From NCBI RefSeq assembly GCF_022179525.1, contig NZ_BPQX01000011.1, forward strand, positions 62,001 to 126,000: a stretch of DNA of 64,000 nt, in the 5' to 3' direction. Under the pieces are notes generated by a model. It did no database searches and was not told the origin of the DNA. It worked only from the letters and a program-made list of their open reading frames with translations. Source of the DNA: Methylobacterium persicinum. GTDB lineage: Bacteria > Pseudomonadota > Alphaproteobacteria > Rhizobiales > Beijerinckiaceae. Numbering within the stretch: the stretch's first letter is position 1; each line of letters starts with the position of its first letter. Below are positions 18,407 to 26,460 of the stretch, piece by piece. Position numbers and translations under genes: made by a program.

Positions 18407-19186
18407 ATGGACGACCGTCACGAACGCGCCCTAAGCAAGGTACCCGAGGTCACGCTGGGATTCTGGGTCGTCAAGATCCTGGCCACCACGCTCGGCGAGA
18501 CCGGCGGCGACACCGTCACCATGACCCTCAATTGGGGTTACCTGGCCGGCACCGCCCTGTTCGCCGTGCTGCTGGTCGGGCTCGTGGTCGCCCAGATCAT
18601 GTCGAAGCGGTTCCACCCGGTCCTGTACTGGTCCACGATCGTCGCCTCGACCACTTTTGGCACGACGATGGCGGACTTCGCCGACCGCTCGCTCGGCATC
18701 GGGTACACCGGCGGGTCGACCCTGCTCCTCGCCTGCCTCGCGGCCGTGCTCGGGCTCTGGTACGCGACCGAGGGCACCGTGTCGGTGGACACGGTCTCGA
18801 CCCCCCGGGTCGAGGCGTTCTATTGGGGGGCGATCACCTTCTCGCAGACGTTGGGCACCGCGCTCGGCGACTGGCTCGCCGACACCGGCGGCCTCGGCTA
18901 CGAGGGCGGCGCCCTCGTCTTCGGGGCGGCGCTCGCGGTGGTCATCCTCCTGTACTACCGGACCTCCGTTTCACGGGTCACGCTTTTCTGGGCGGCGTTC
19001 ATCCTGACCCGACCGCTCGGGGCCACGGTCGGCGACTTCCTCGACAAGCCGGTCAGCGACGGCGGCTTGAACCTGAGCCGGCCCCTCGCCTCGGCGGTCA
19101 TCGCGGCCTTCATCGTCGCCCTGATCGTCCTGCTGCCGCAGCGCGCGGGTCAGCATCCGGGCGTCGACGCACAGGCGTCGCCATGA
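18407..19186 (+). CDS. COG4705-type multi-spanning membrane protein, copy 3
   Basis: The 259-residue protein starts at ATG 18407, 29 bases after copy 2, preceded by AAGGAGCAGG. The motifs are KVPEVTLGFWVVKILATTLG, EAFYWGAITFSQTLGTALGD and TRPLGATVGDFLDKP. The high identity with copy 2 indicates local tandem duplication, with copy 1 the more distant member. It marks the right edge of the sensory/envelope region; the defence island begins 263 bases further on. Confidence 0.85.
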   Translation: MDDRHERALSKVPEVTLGFWVVKILATTLGETGGDTVTMTLNWGYLAGTALFAVLLVGLVVAQIMSKRFHPVLYWSTIVASTTFGTTMADFADRSLGIGYTGGSTLLLACLAAVLGLWYATEGTVSVDTVSTPRVEAFYWGAITFSQTLGTALGDWLADTGGLGYEGGALVFGAALAVVILLYYRTSVSRVTLFWAAFILTRPLGATVGDFLDKPVSDGGLNLSRPLASAVIAAFIVALIVLLPQRAGQHPGVDAQASP

Positions 19187-19449
19187 CCCGACACCTTTCC
19201 GCCGGAGCGCACGACGGCCAAGGATCGCATCACCCGCCCGCGTGACCGGTCCAATGAGGTCGGCTCCACGCTTCACGTTCGCACTTCAGCGTATGACCGG
19301 TTGGCCGTGGAGGGCAGAACATGTCGTCGGACGGAGAGGGCAGCGGAGACAACCTGGGATGGCCACTTCACAGCCCAGGGCCGCCGTGTCATCTCCGCGG
19401 CGTTCGATCAGTGCGACCGTGACCACGGCATTCCGAGAGTCGACCCCCA

Positions 19450-21102
19450 ATGGCCGATGCAGCGACAGCCGGACGTTTGCCAACCGCGGCCGGCCCGCGC
19501 CCGGGCGAGACGAGCCAGAGCCTGCTTCGGAGCTTTCGCGCGAACGAGCTCTTCATCGCGGTCGTCGGACCGGGAGGTTCCGGGGCAGGCCGAGCCGCTC
19601 AGATCGTCAAGGAATTCCTTGAAACGCAGTCGGTCGGGGACGGCGGATACGAGGTCCGCATCGTCAAGGCGAGCGCAGAGATCAAGGCCTGGGCCAGGAA
19701 CAACGGCCGCGACCTCGGCCCGGTTGGCGGTCGCAAGACGCTCGCCGGCGTCGTGCACATGCAGGATCTGGGCGACGCGATGCGGCTGGCCTTCGACGAC
19801 AATGCCGCGGTCGCCCGCGCGGTCGTCGCGCGCATCCGCGCCCTCCGCGCGGAGGCGAGCGGCAGGCCGGAGGGCGAGATCGACGGGAAGCCTCGTGCCT
19901 ACATCATCGACTCCCTGCGCCATCCTGCGGAGGCGCATCTCCTCCGCAGGATCTACCAGGACGCCTTCACGCTCGTCGGTGTCGTATGCGACGACGATGC
20001 CCGCCATGGCCGACTGACCCGGGAGCTGTTCGACTTCAACGACAGGGGCCGTCAGGAAACGCGCCGGGCGGTCACGGCCTTCATGGACCGGGACGGCGAT
20101 GCGCCGGAGAGCCACGGCCAGCACGTCGTCGATACCTTTCACGAGGCGGATTTCTTCGTCGACAATTCGAAGGATGCCGGCGACGATCCGAAGAACACCG
20201 GGATGAACGAGCCGCTGCGGCGCCTGGTGCGGATCCTCACGGCGTCGGAGGTCATCCGGCCGAACGTCGCCGAGACGGCGATGCATCAGGCCCATTCGGC
20301 GCAACTGAGGAGCGCTTGCCTGTCGCGGCAGGTCGGGGCGGCGCTCGTGGACGCGAAGGGAAACATCGTCGCGACCGGCACCAACGACGTGCCCAGGGCG
20401 GGCGGAGGGCTTTACGGGACCGATCTCGACGGGGAGGCCTCCGACCATCGCTGCGCGTTCCGGCCGGACAAGTTCTGCAGCAGCAACCGCGAGCAGAACG
20501 AGATCATCGGCGAACTCATCGACAAGTACCCGGCCCTGGCCGAGGGGAAGGAGAAAGTGCGGGCGGTGGCCGAGCTTCGGCGCACGAAGATCGGCGGGCT
20601 GATCGAGTTCAGCCGGGCGGTCCATGCGGAGATGGACGCGATCCTGACCGCCGCCCGGACCGGCACCTCGCCGAGGGGATGCCGTCTCTATGTCAGCACC
20701 TTCCCCTGCCATTACTGCGCCCGGCATATCGTCGCCGCCGGGATCGATGAGGTGCAGTACATCGAGCCCTATCCCAAGAGCCGGGCGATCAGCCTCCATT
20801 GCGACGCCATCACGACGGCTGTGGACGGCTGGGAACCGCCCTCGGGCGTGCAGGGTTCGGGAACTGTCGTCCCCGCACGGCCCGGTGTTCCAGCCTCCAC
20901 GGCCAACGCGAAGGTCCTGTTCCATCCGTTCGTCGGGGTCGCACCGAGGATGTACGCCCGCGCGTTCCTGAAGGACCGTGACTACAAGGACAAGCTGACC
21001 GGGGATTACCGGGTCGGCGAGCCGGTTTGGGGTGGTCACTCGGAGGTGCTGCGGGTACATTATCTGGATCTCGAATCGGGCCTGGGAGCGCTGCAAGCGT
21101 GA
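19450..21102 (+). CDS. avcD: AvcD-like anti-phage deoxycytidylate deaminase
   Basis: The 550-residue protein combines an N-terminal nucleotide-binding domain with a C-terminal zinc-dependent cytidine/deoxycytidylate deaminase domain, as in the AvcD/dCTP-deaminase defence family that drains dC nucleotides during phage infection. The P-loop-like segment is AVVGPGGSGAG (about 37-47) and lacks the usual Lys. In the deaminase the zinc motifs are HAE at 392-394 and PCHYC at 419-423, with supporting Cys near 342. ATG 19450 is used. The stop overlaps the next gene as GTGA. A non-coding RNA like AvcI could precede it but cannot be judged by eye. Confidence 0.88.
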   Translation: MADAATAGRLPTAAGPRPGETSQSLLRSFRANELFIAVVGPGGSGAGRAAQIVKEFLETQSVGDGGYEVRIVKASAEIKAWARNNGRDLGPVGGRKTLAGVVHMQDLGDAMRLAFDDNAAVARAVVARIRALRAEASGRPEGEIDGKPRAYIIDSLRHPAEAHLLRRIYQDAFTLVGVVCDDDARHGRLTRELFDFNDRGRQETRRAVTAFMDRDGDAPESHGQHVVDTFHEADFFVDNSKDAGDDPKNTGMNEPLRRLVRILTASEVIRPNVAETAMHQAHSAQLRSACLSRQVGAALVDAKGNIVATGTNDVPRAGGGLYGTDLDGEASDHRCAFRPDKFCSSNREQNEIIGELIDKYPALAEGKEKVRAVAELRRTKIGGLIEFSRAVHAEMDAILTAARTGTSPRGCRLYVSTFPCHYCARHIVAAGIDEVQYIEPYPKSRAISLHCDAITTAVDGWEPPSGVQGSGTVVPARPGVPASTANAKVLFHPFVGVAPRMYARAFLKDRDYKDKLTGDYRVGEPVWGGHSEVLRVHYLDLESGLGALQA

Positions 21103-21641
21103 GCAAACCACTCCTCCGCCTCGTCGAGACAACATCCTGGGAGAGCGAGGGTTTTCCGGGGTCGTCGACGCCGGTGCGGCAGCTCTCGCTCTTCGACCAT
21201 CGCCCCGTTCGCCGGGTTTCGTGCCTGCCCATGGCCGAGGTCCACGGCGTGACGTTCAAGCGTGCCGTTTTCATGAGCCCGCACGCGCTGGTGGTCGATG
21301 CCCGGCTCTACCCGTACTTCGATCTTCCCGGGTTGAGCAGACCGTCGGTCTTCCGACTGTTCGAAGACCTGTCATGCCGTTACCTGCACGTGCCGATAGA
21401 CCTGCGTCCGCCAAGGGATCAGTCGGCCCGATGGCAGCGGCGACAATCCGTGCGGGAGGCGATGGCGCGTGTGGTCGGACAGGACGGCAATCCGATGCGG
21501 TCTTCGACCATCGTGTTGGTCAACCGCCTACCCGACGTCGATGTCCTCGACGAGACCCTGCGCGGCGTGGTCGGCGACGGGGACCCTATCTGGAAGGTTC
21601 AGCCTCACGACGCGCTCGCCCTCACCGGCAACGGCAGCTGA
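21099..21641 (+). CDS. Companion protein of the AvcD-like deaminase, possible DUF488 relative
   Basis: A GTG start at 21099 overlaps the deaminase stop (GTGA), so the two are translationally coupled. The 180-residue product shows a central segment VVDARLYPYFDLPGLSRPSV followed by YLHVPIDLRPP. It resembles the 'VDVRxxPxS..GFS' core and following Tyr-x-His-x-Pro of DUF488-type proteins, though weakly. No zinc or P-loop motif is seen. Because most AvcD-type systems are described as one protein plus an RNA, a coupled second protein is worth attention. It could be a regulator, an antitoxin-like partner or an accessory enzyme. Confidence 0.7.
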   Translation: MSKPLLRLVETTSWESEGFPGSSTPVRQLSLFDHRPVRRVSCLPMAEVHGVTFKRAVFMSPHALVVDARLYPYFDLPGLSRPSVFRLFEDLSCRYLHVPIDLRPPRDQSARWQRRQSVREAMARVVGQDGNPMRSSTIVLVNRLPDVDVLDETLRGVVGDGDPIWKVQPHDALALTGNGS

Positions 21642-22181
21642 ACTAACCGAGGCGCTCCGAAACGCGCTGGCCAAATCGTCTGAGCGATACCGGCCGGTGA
21701 TGTCCGAAGCGGCTGCTCAGGCCCCCAAGGCCGGGTCATTGTCGCCACGGGGCTAGTCTTCGCATTCCAGGATGTGACGCCCGCACGACCCCGACGCCAT
21801 ACCGGTGCCGTTGCCCTAGCGAGCGATTTTCGACGCCCCCGTGGCGATGACGACCGGGGGGCGGGCCGAAACTTGGACTTTCCTCTCGGCGTATTCACGG
21901 CGGCTGCGGGACCTGGCGGTGCGGTCGGGGGCCGTGGTCCGGCACGTGCCGACCTGCCGGTTGATCGATGACGCGGTCGCCGCTCCGGATATTGGGTTGG
22001 GCTTATCCGAGATCCGCCAAGGCCGGAGGGCTTTCTCTCAACGCTCGCGCGACGTGTCGAAGGTCGGCGTACGGGTTCCTTGGTTTTGACCGCTCCGGGA
22101 TTTTGACCGCATAGGGTGTGGACGGCCGCGCGGCAGGACGGTTGCGGCTCGTCTGGACGCGACCGCCGGGTATAGTGCGGC
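21642..22181. other. Gap upstream of the Argonaute gene
   Basis: No convincing gene. A short plus-strand frame (ATG 21841, 82 residues) has a protein-like middle but no family resemblance and may be a remnant. TTTTGACCGC occurs twice, at 22084-22093 and 22101-22110, 17 bases apart; both copies contain a -35-like TTGACC. Confidence 0.4.
22171..22176 (+). promoter_or_regulatory. Possible -10 box directly ahead of the Argonaute start
   Basis: TATAGT at 22171-22176 ends 5 bases before ATG 22182. There is no Shine-Dalgarno-like sequence in between. If this is the -10 element, transcription would begin at or next to the start codon and the mRNA would be leaderless. A matching -35 at normal spacing is not evident, so confidence is low. 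Confidence 0.3.
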
Positions 22182-24485
22182 ATGGCTTTCCGTCCCGGCG
22201 AAAGGGTCCGCCCGCAGCTCGCCCTGAACGCAATCCGCGTCCTGACGCCTCCGGGAACGATCCCGGCCTCGGTGGTCCCGTTCGACCGTGCGCTGCTCCA
22301 CGCCTACCTCGACCGGTCGGAGAACGACGTGTTCGCGACGCGGCACGACGAGACGGACATGGCGGTCGTGCCCCTCACCGCCGGGGCGCACCTCCCGACG
22401 GACAGGACGGAACTGCCCGCGGCCGAGCACCTGCGGCTCGTGTCGGCTTTGACCCGAGAGGCGGTCTTCCGTTTGCTCGCGGCCTCTCCGGAGGCTGACC
22501 TCCTGATCCGCAGGAGACCGCCCACCGTCGCCGGCAAGAGGGAGAACGTACTCGCGGACGACATCGGCCTACCCGATTGGCTGAAGAAGCGGCTGGTCCT
22601 GGAATTCGACACGCGCATCCTGCGACCGCCCCGGGGCGATGCCTTCGTCGTCCTCACCTGCTCCAAGCGGCTGCGCACGATCATCGACGCGTCGTGTCGG
22701 ACCCTCCTCGAACTCGGCGTGCCGCTGACCGGTGTGGCGGTCTCGTCCTGGCGCGAGGATCCCGACCCGAAGGTATCGCGGCGGCTCGCCTACGCGGGCC
22801 GCGTCGTCGAGGTCGGGCAGGATACGCTGACGCTGGACGATCATGGGGCAGGCCCGTCCGTCGTGTCGAGCGAGGAGGTCTTCCTCGAACCCACGCGCGC
22901 CAACTTCAACAAGGTGGTCGAGGTCATCACGCAAGGGCGTTCCGAGCGGGCGTTCAAGGCGGTCCAGAAGGCCGAGGCGGAGTGGCATGGCGGCAGGCGG
23001 ACCATCGAGATCGTGCATGGGGTGCTCAACCAGCTCGGGAATCGGTCGATGAACCTGGCCGACGGCGTTCCACTCCGCCTGGAGGAGCTGATCGATCAGG
23101 CCGTCGACGCAGGCGCCTTCCCGCCCGCCGAGGCCGTCTGGCGGCCGAAGCTGTCGTTCGACCCTGTCCATTCGCCCGAGACCTCGAACAGCTGGAAACA
23201 GCAGAGCCTCGACCGCATCGGGCCGTTCGACCGGCAGACGTTCGAGCCGAAGAGGCCGCGCATCGCTGTCCTTCACGAGGCCGGTCGTCGTGACGAGGTC
23301 GCCGCGGCGATCCGGGATTTCCTGCACGGCAGGCCCGACATCGCGAGCGACACGGGTCTCGTTCCCCACGGCCGCGGGCTTCTCGGCCGTTTCAGGCTCG
23401 ACGAGCCCGAGGTCCGTTACTTCGAGGCCGCCGGTCGCGGCGGCCCGGCCTATGCCGAAGCCGCGCGGGCCGCCCTGAGGGATGCGGCGGCGCGCGACGA
23501 GCCATTGGACCTCGCCATGGTGCAGGTGGAGCGGGCCCTGCAGGAACGGCCGCACGCGGATAGCCCGTACTGGATGAGCAAGGCGACGTTTCTCAAGCGG
23601 GACGTGCCGGTCCAGGCGCTCTCGACCGAGATGCTGGGCCTCGACGCGTTCGGGTACGCGAACGCGTTGGCCAACATGAGCCTGGCGACATACGCCAAGC
23701 TCGGCGGCGCTCCCTGGCTGCTGGTCGCGCGCTCGCCGACCGACCATGAACTCGTCGTCGGGCTCGGGTCGCACACGCTCAAGGAAGGCCGTCGCGGAGC
23801 CGGCGAGCGGTTCGTCGGCATCGCGACGGTCTTCTCCAGCCAAGGCCACTACTTGCTGGACGCCCGGACCGCGGCGGTTCCGTTCGAGGCCTACCCGGCC
23901 GCTTTGAGCGAGAGCATCGTCGACGCCATCGGGCGCATCGGTCGGGAGGAGGCTTGGCGTCCCGGCGACGCGGTCAGGCTCGTCTTCCACGCGTTCACGC
24001 AGCTCAGCCGGGAGACGGTTCAGGCCGTCGAGACGGCGGTCGCCGGGATCGGCGCGACGAACGTCAGCTTCGCGTTCCTGCACGTCGTCGAGGATCATCC
24101 GTTCACGATGTTCGACCGCGCCTGGCCCGACGGCAAGGGAGCGTTCGCGCCGGAGCGGGGGCAGGCGGTGCGGTTGAGCGAGAGGGAGTGGCTCCTCTCG
24201 CTGACGGGGCGCAAGGAGGTGAAGGCGGCCGCGCACGGCCTGCCCGGTCCCGTGCTTCTGCGCCTGCACGACAGCTCGACGTATCGCGACATGGCGGTCC
24301 TCGTGCGTCAGGCGTCGGATTTCGCGTTCCATTCCTGGCGGACCTTCGGGCCCTCCGGCCTGCCCATCCCACTCATTTACGCCGACGAGGTCGCCAAGCA
24401 GCTGTCAGGCCTGGAGCGGACGCCGGGTTGGGACACGGATGCCGCCGAAGGCGGTCGCATCATGAGGAAGCCGTGGTTTCTTTGA
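22182..24485 (+). CDS. ago: Long prokaryotic Argonaute, catalytically inactive
   Basis: The 767-residue protein has full-length pAgo size (N, PAZ-like, MID and PIWI regions). The MID pocket for the guide 5' phosphate is intact: Tyr463, Lys467, Gln478 and Lys506 (PYWMSKATFLKRDVPVQ; TYAKLGGAPW). In PIWI the first catalytic Asp is replaced by Gly (VVGLGSHT, Gly529), and the remaining DEDX positions are not conserved, so no slicing is expected. The C-terminus ends in the usual hydrophobic tail (RKPWFL). This pattern matches the long-B group, including RsAgo, which binds guides and relies on an associated effector. The next gene overlaps and encodes a nuclease. Confidence 0.93.
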   Translation: MAFRPGERVRPQLALNAIRVLTPPGTIPASVVPFDRALLHAYLDRSENDVFATRHDETDMAVVPLTAGAHLPTDRTELPAAEHLRLVSALTREAVFRLLAASPEADLLIRRRPPTVAGKRENVLADDIGLPDWLKKRLVLEFDTRILRPPRGDAFVVLTCSKRLRTIIDASCRTLLELGVPLTGVAVSSWREDPDPKVSRRLAYAGRVVEVGQDTLTLDDHGAGPSVVSSEEVFLEPTRANFNKVVEVITQGRSERAFKAVQKAEAEWHGGRRTIEIVHGVLNQLGNRSMNLADGVPLRLEELIDQAVDAGAFPPAEAVWRPKLSFDPVHSPETSNSWKQQSLDRIGPFDRQTFEPKRPRIAVLHEAGRRDEVAAAIRDFLHGRPDIASDTGLVPHGRGLLGRFRLDEPEVRYFEAAGRGGPAYAEAARAALRDAAARDEPLDLAMVQVERALQERPHADSPYWMSKATFLKRDVPVQALSTEMLGLDAFGYANALANMSLATYAKLGGAPWLLVARSPTDHELVVGLGSHTLKEGRRGAGERFVGIATVFSSQGHYLLDARTAAVPFEAYPAALSESIVDAIGRIGREEAWRPGDAVRLVFHAFTQLSRETVQAVETAVAGIGATNVSFAFLHVVEDHPFTMFDRAWPDGKGAFAPERGQAVRLSEREWLLSLTGRKEVKAAAHGLPGPVLLRLHDSSTYRDMAVLVRQASDFAFHSWRTFGPSGLPIPLIYADEVAKQLSGLERTPGWDTDAAEGGRIMRKPWFL

Positions 24486-25780
24486 GCGACGGGCCCGGTG
24501 TCGCCGACGTCCGAGCCGGCCTCGCCGCCGCCTCCCGTGAAGAGGACGCGTCCCCCCTCGTCCGGGCCTTTCGCGCCTGGGTCCTCGGAGACGCGGATCC
24601 GCTGGGGGATCTCGCCGCGGCTGCGGCGACGGCCCTTGGGTTGCCCGGCGGGCGCTCCGCCGGGCACGTGGCGATCCTCGGCTACGCCGCGACCGATCCA
24701 AGCCTTGCCGGGACATACCGCGAGGCGTTCCGCGAAGGGGTCGCGTGGCTCGTGGCGCGAAGCTGGTTCAGGCCGCATCTGCCGCCGACCCTTGAGGCCG
24801 ACGGCCTGTCCGGCCTCGGCCTCGCGCTGGGCGTGCACCGCCTGCTCGACCGCCGGGATGCCGCGTGGCTCGGCGCGCTGGTGGTGCGCGGCGCCGCGGC
24901 CGCCGGGCTTTCGGAGTTCAACCGTTCCCTGATGGTCGCGGCGGCACACAACCTCGAAGCGCCCGCGCGGCGCGACCTCGCGACGATGCTGCCTGAAGCG
25001 AGGGTCGCGCTCGCCGACCTCGGCATCGTTCCGGCTGACCCGGAATGCCGAGGGCCCGCTTGGCGCAACGCGTTGCGCTACGAGCCCGCAATGGCCGGCC
25101 CGGCGCAGGCGGCGCTGTGCCTCCGGGCCTTCGACGCCCTGTGCGCGACCAACATGCCGGCCCGCATCGGGCGCCTCGAACCAGGGGACGTCCTGCGGGT
25201 GCTGCGGGGCGTCGAGCGGTCGTTGCGGCTTTGGACGTGCGAGGAGCGACCGCGCACGCCCAGGTCGCGGCTTGTTCGTTGGGACATCGAGAACGAGTAC
25301 CACGTCCAGAACATGCTCTGGGCGATTCTGGCCCCGCTTTTCCCGGACCTCAACGCGGAGGAGTACACGCCGCCGGTCGGGCACAAGAACCCTCGGATGG
25401 ACCTGACCGTACCGAGCCTGGGCCTTGTCATCGAGGTGAAGTTCGTCCGTTCGGGCGTATCGTTCGCCAAGATCGTCGAGGAGATCGCGGCCGACGCGGC
25501 GCTCTATCGCGTGGACCCGAAATGGCGCGTGCTGATCCCGTTCGTTTGGGACGACTCGTTCCGCACGGAGGAGCACCCGAAGCTGATCGAGGGCCTTCGT
25601 AAGCTTGAGATGGTCCACGACGCGGTGGTGGTCCCGCGCCCCGGCAAGATGGGGAGGGATGCCGGGGACCGCATTCGTCCCGGGCGGACCGGGACCCGTC
25701 GCGCTTCGAAAGCGGGCGCACCCGGGATCGGCGTCATCTCGCGATGCTCGGATCCCGAAGCATCCGAGCCCCTGCCCTGA
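24473..25780 (+). CDS. Argonaute-associated PD-(D/E)XK nuclease effector
   Basis: The 435-residue protein starts with GTG 24473 inside the 3' end of ago; TTG 24482 is an alternative. Residues 1-250 are helical and unrecognised. The C-terminal part holds a restriction-endonuclease core: ENEYHVQNMLWAIL helix, then RMDLTVPSLGLVIEVKF with Asp about 309 and Glu-Val-Lys about 320-322, matching D-x(n)-ExK. Long-B Argonautes with coupled PD-(D/E)XK nucleases act as abortive-infection systems: guide-target recognition unleashes DNA degradation. The last 50 residues or so are Arg/Gly-rich and may be frame drift near the stop. Confidence 0.88.
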   Translation: MVSLSDGPGVADVRAGLAAASREEDASPLVRAFRAWVLGDADPLGDLAAAAATALGLPGGRSAGHVAILGYAATDPSLAGTYREAFREGVAWLVARSWFRPHLPPTLEADGLSGLGLALGVHRLLDRRDAAWLGALVVRGAAAAGLSEFNRSLMVAAAHNLEAPARRDLATMLPEARVALADLGIVPADPECRGPAWRNALRYEPAMAGPAQAALCLRAFDALCATNMPARIGRLEPGDVLRVLRGVERSLRLWTCEERPRTPRSRLVRWDIENEYHVQNMLWAILAPLFPDLNAEEYTPPVGHKNPRMDLTVPSLGLVIEVKFVRSGVSFAKIVEEIAADAALYRVDPKWRVLIPFVWDDSFRTEEHPKLIEGLRKLEMVHDAVVVPRPGKMGRDAGDRIRPGRTGTRRASKAGAPGIGVISRCSDPEASEPLP

Positions 25781-25804
25781 CCGGGCAACCGGAACCCCGG
25801 GGCC

Positions 25805-26141
25805 TTACCGGATCTCGAACGGCCCTAGGCGGCTGCGAGCGACGGGAGCAGATGGACGAGCCGCTTGGATCTCTCCGGGCGGCTCGGAGGCGACCATTAT
25901 CGGGACTCCCCGGGTGTCGTCCCAGGATATAAGCCCGGTTCTCCAGGATGTCCCGCCCGAACGCGGCGAGGCGGCTCTCGAACGCCTCCGTCAGGTCAGC
26001 CCGCCCGATGACGGCGTGGTAGTTCGCATCAGCCTTCCACCTGCCGAGCGGCTTGGCGATGTCGCTGAATGGCCCCCTCCCGAGCTCCTTATCGGACAGG
26101 GCGGACGGAGGCCGTCTCATCCAGCCCGCCGGGTTGTGCAT
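25805..26141 (-). pseudogene. Small unknown gene with an apparent frameshift
   Basis: ATG 26141 opens a frame with good coding character for about 70 codons (KPLGRWKADANYHAVIGRAD; ESRLAAFGRDILENRAY). After that the frame becomes Arg/Ser-rich. The neighbouring frame, shifted by one base, continues sensibly as ISWDDTRGVPIMVASEPPGE and ends at TAA 25805. The switch is at a TTATAT stretch around 25926-25932. The combined product would be about 112 residues. It converges on the Argonaute nuclease gene with only 24 bases between stops. Function is unknown; a sequencing error, a real mutation or programmed frameshifting are all possible. Confidence 0.5.
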
Positions 26142-26144
26142 CCC

Positions 26145-26357
26145 TCACCCCCGATACGTCGCGCCGCCCGGGCCTCGTTCCGGGTGACCATACCTGCCGT
26201 CCCCGACCGATTGGTGGATACCCATATGGAAGGGTCGGTTACCCGGATAGTAGGTCGAAGGGATGTCGCCGCCGCCGAATTCCAGGCCGGTGTAGAACCA
26301 ACGCCCGTCCCCCTGCCCGAACATCTCCTGGGCCAACGTCGTCATCCAACTTACCAC
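26145..26357 (-). CDS. Small unknown protein, Gly/Tyr-rich
   Basis: GTG 26357 (or ATG 26345) opens a short frame of 70 residues with strong G/C third-position bias and unusual aromatic content (DGRWFYTGLEFGGGDIPSTY and onward). The stop lies 3 bases before the start of the frameshifted gene, so both were probably one operon. I do not recognise a family. The composition is not that of a GC artefact, which is why it is listed. Confidence 0.45.
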   Translation of the reverse strand: MVSWMTTLAQEMFGQGDGRWFYTGLEFGGGDIPSTYYPGNRPFHMGIHQSVGDGRYGHPERGPGGATYRG

Positions 26358-26460
26358 GTCGAACCATGACGAGGTCGGGTTGGGCCCGCGGGGGCGGCAT
26401 GCGCCCCTAGGACCGGGACCAGGCTTGCCGGCACGGGTACAACGACCATGCCCGCGGGCC

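Noticed and set aside
19187-19449. AvcI-like non-coding RNA upstream of the deaminase
   Set aside because: Position would fit, but no conserved structure could be recognised by eye.
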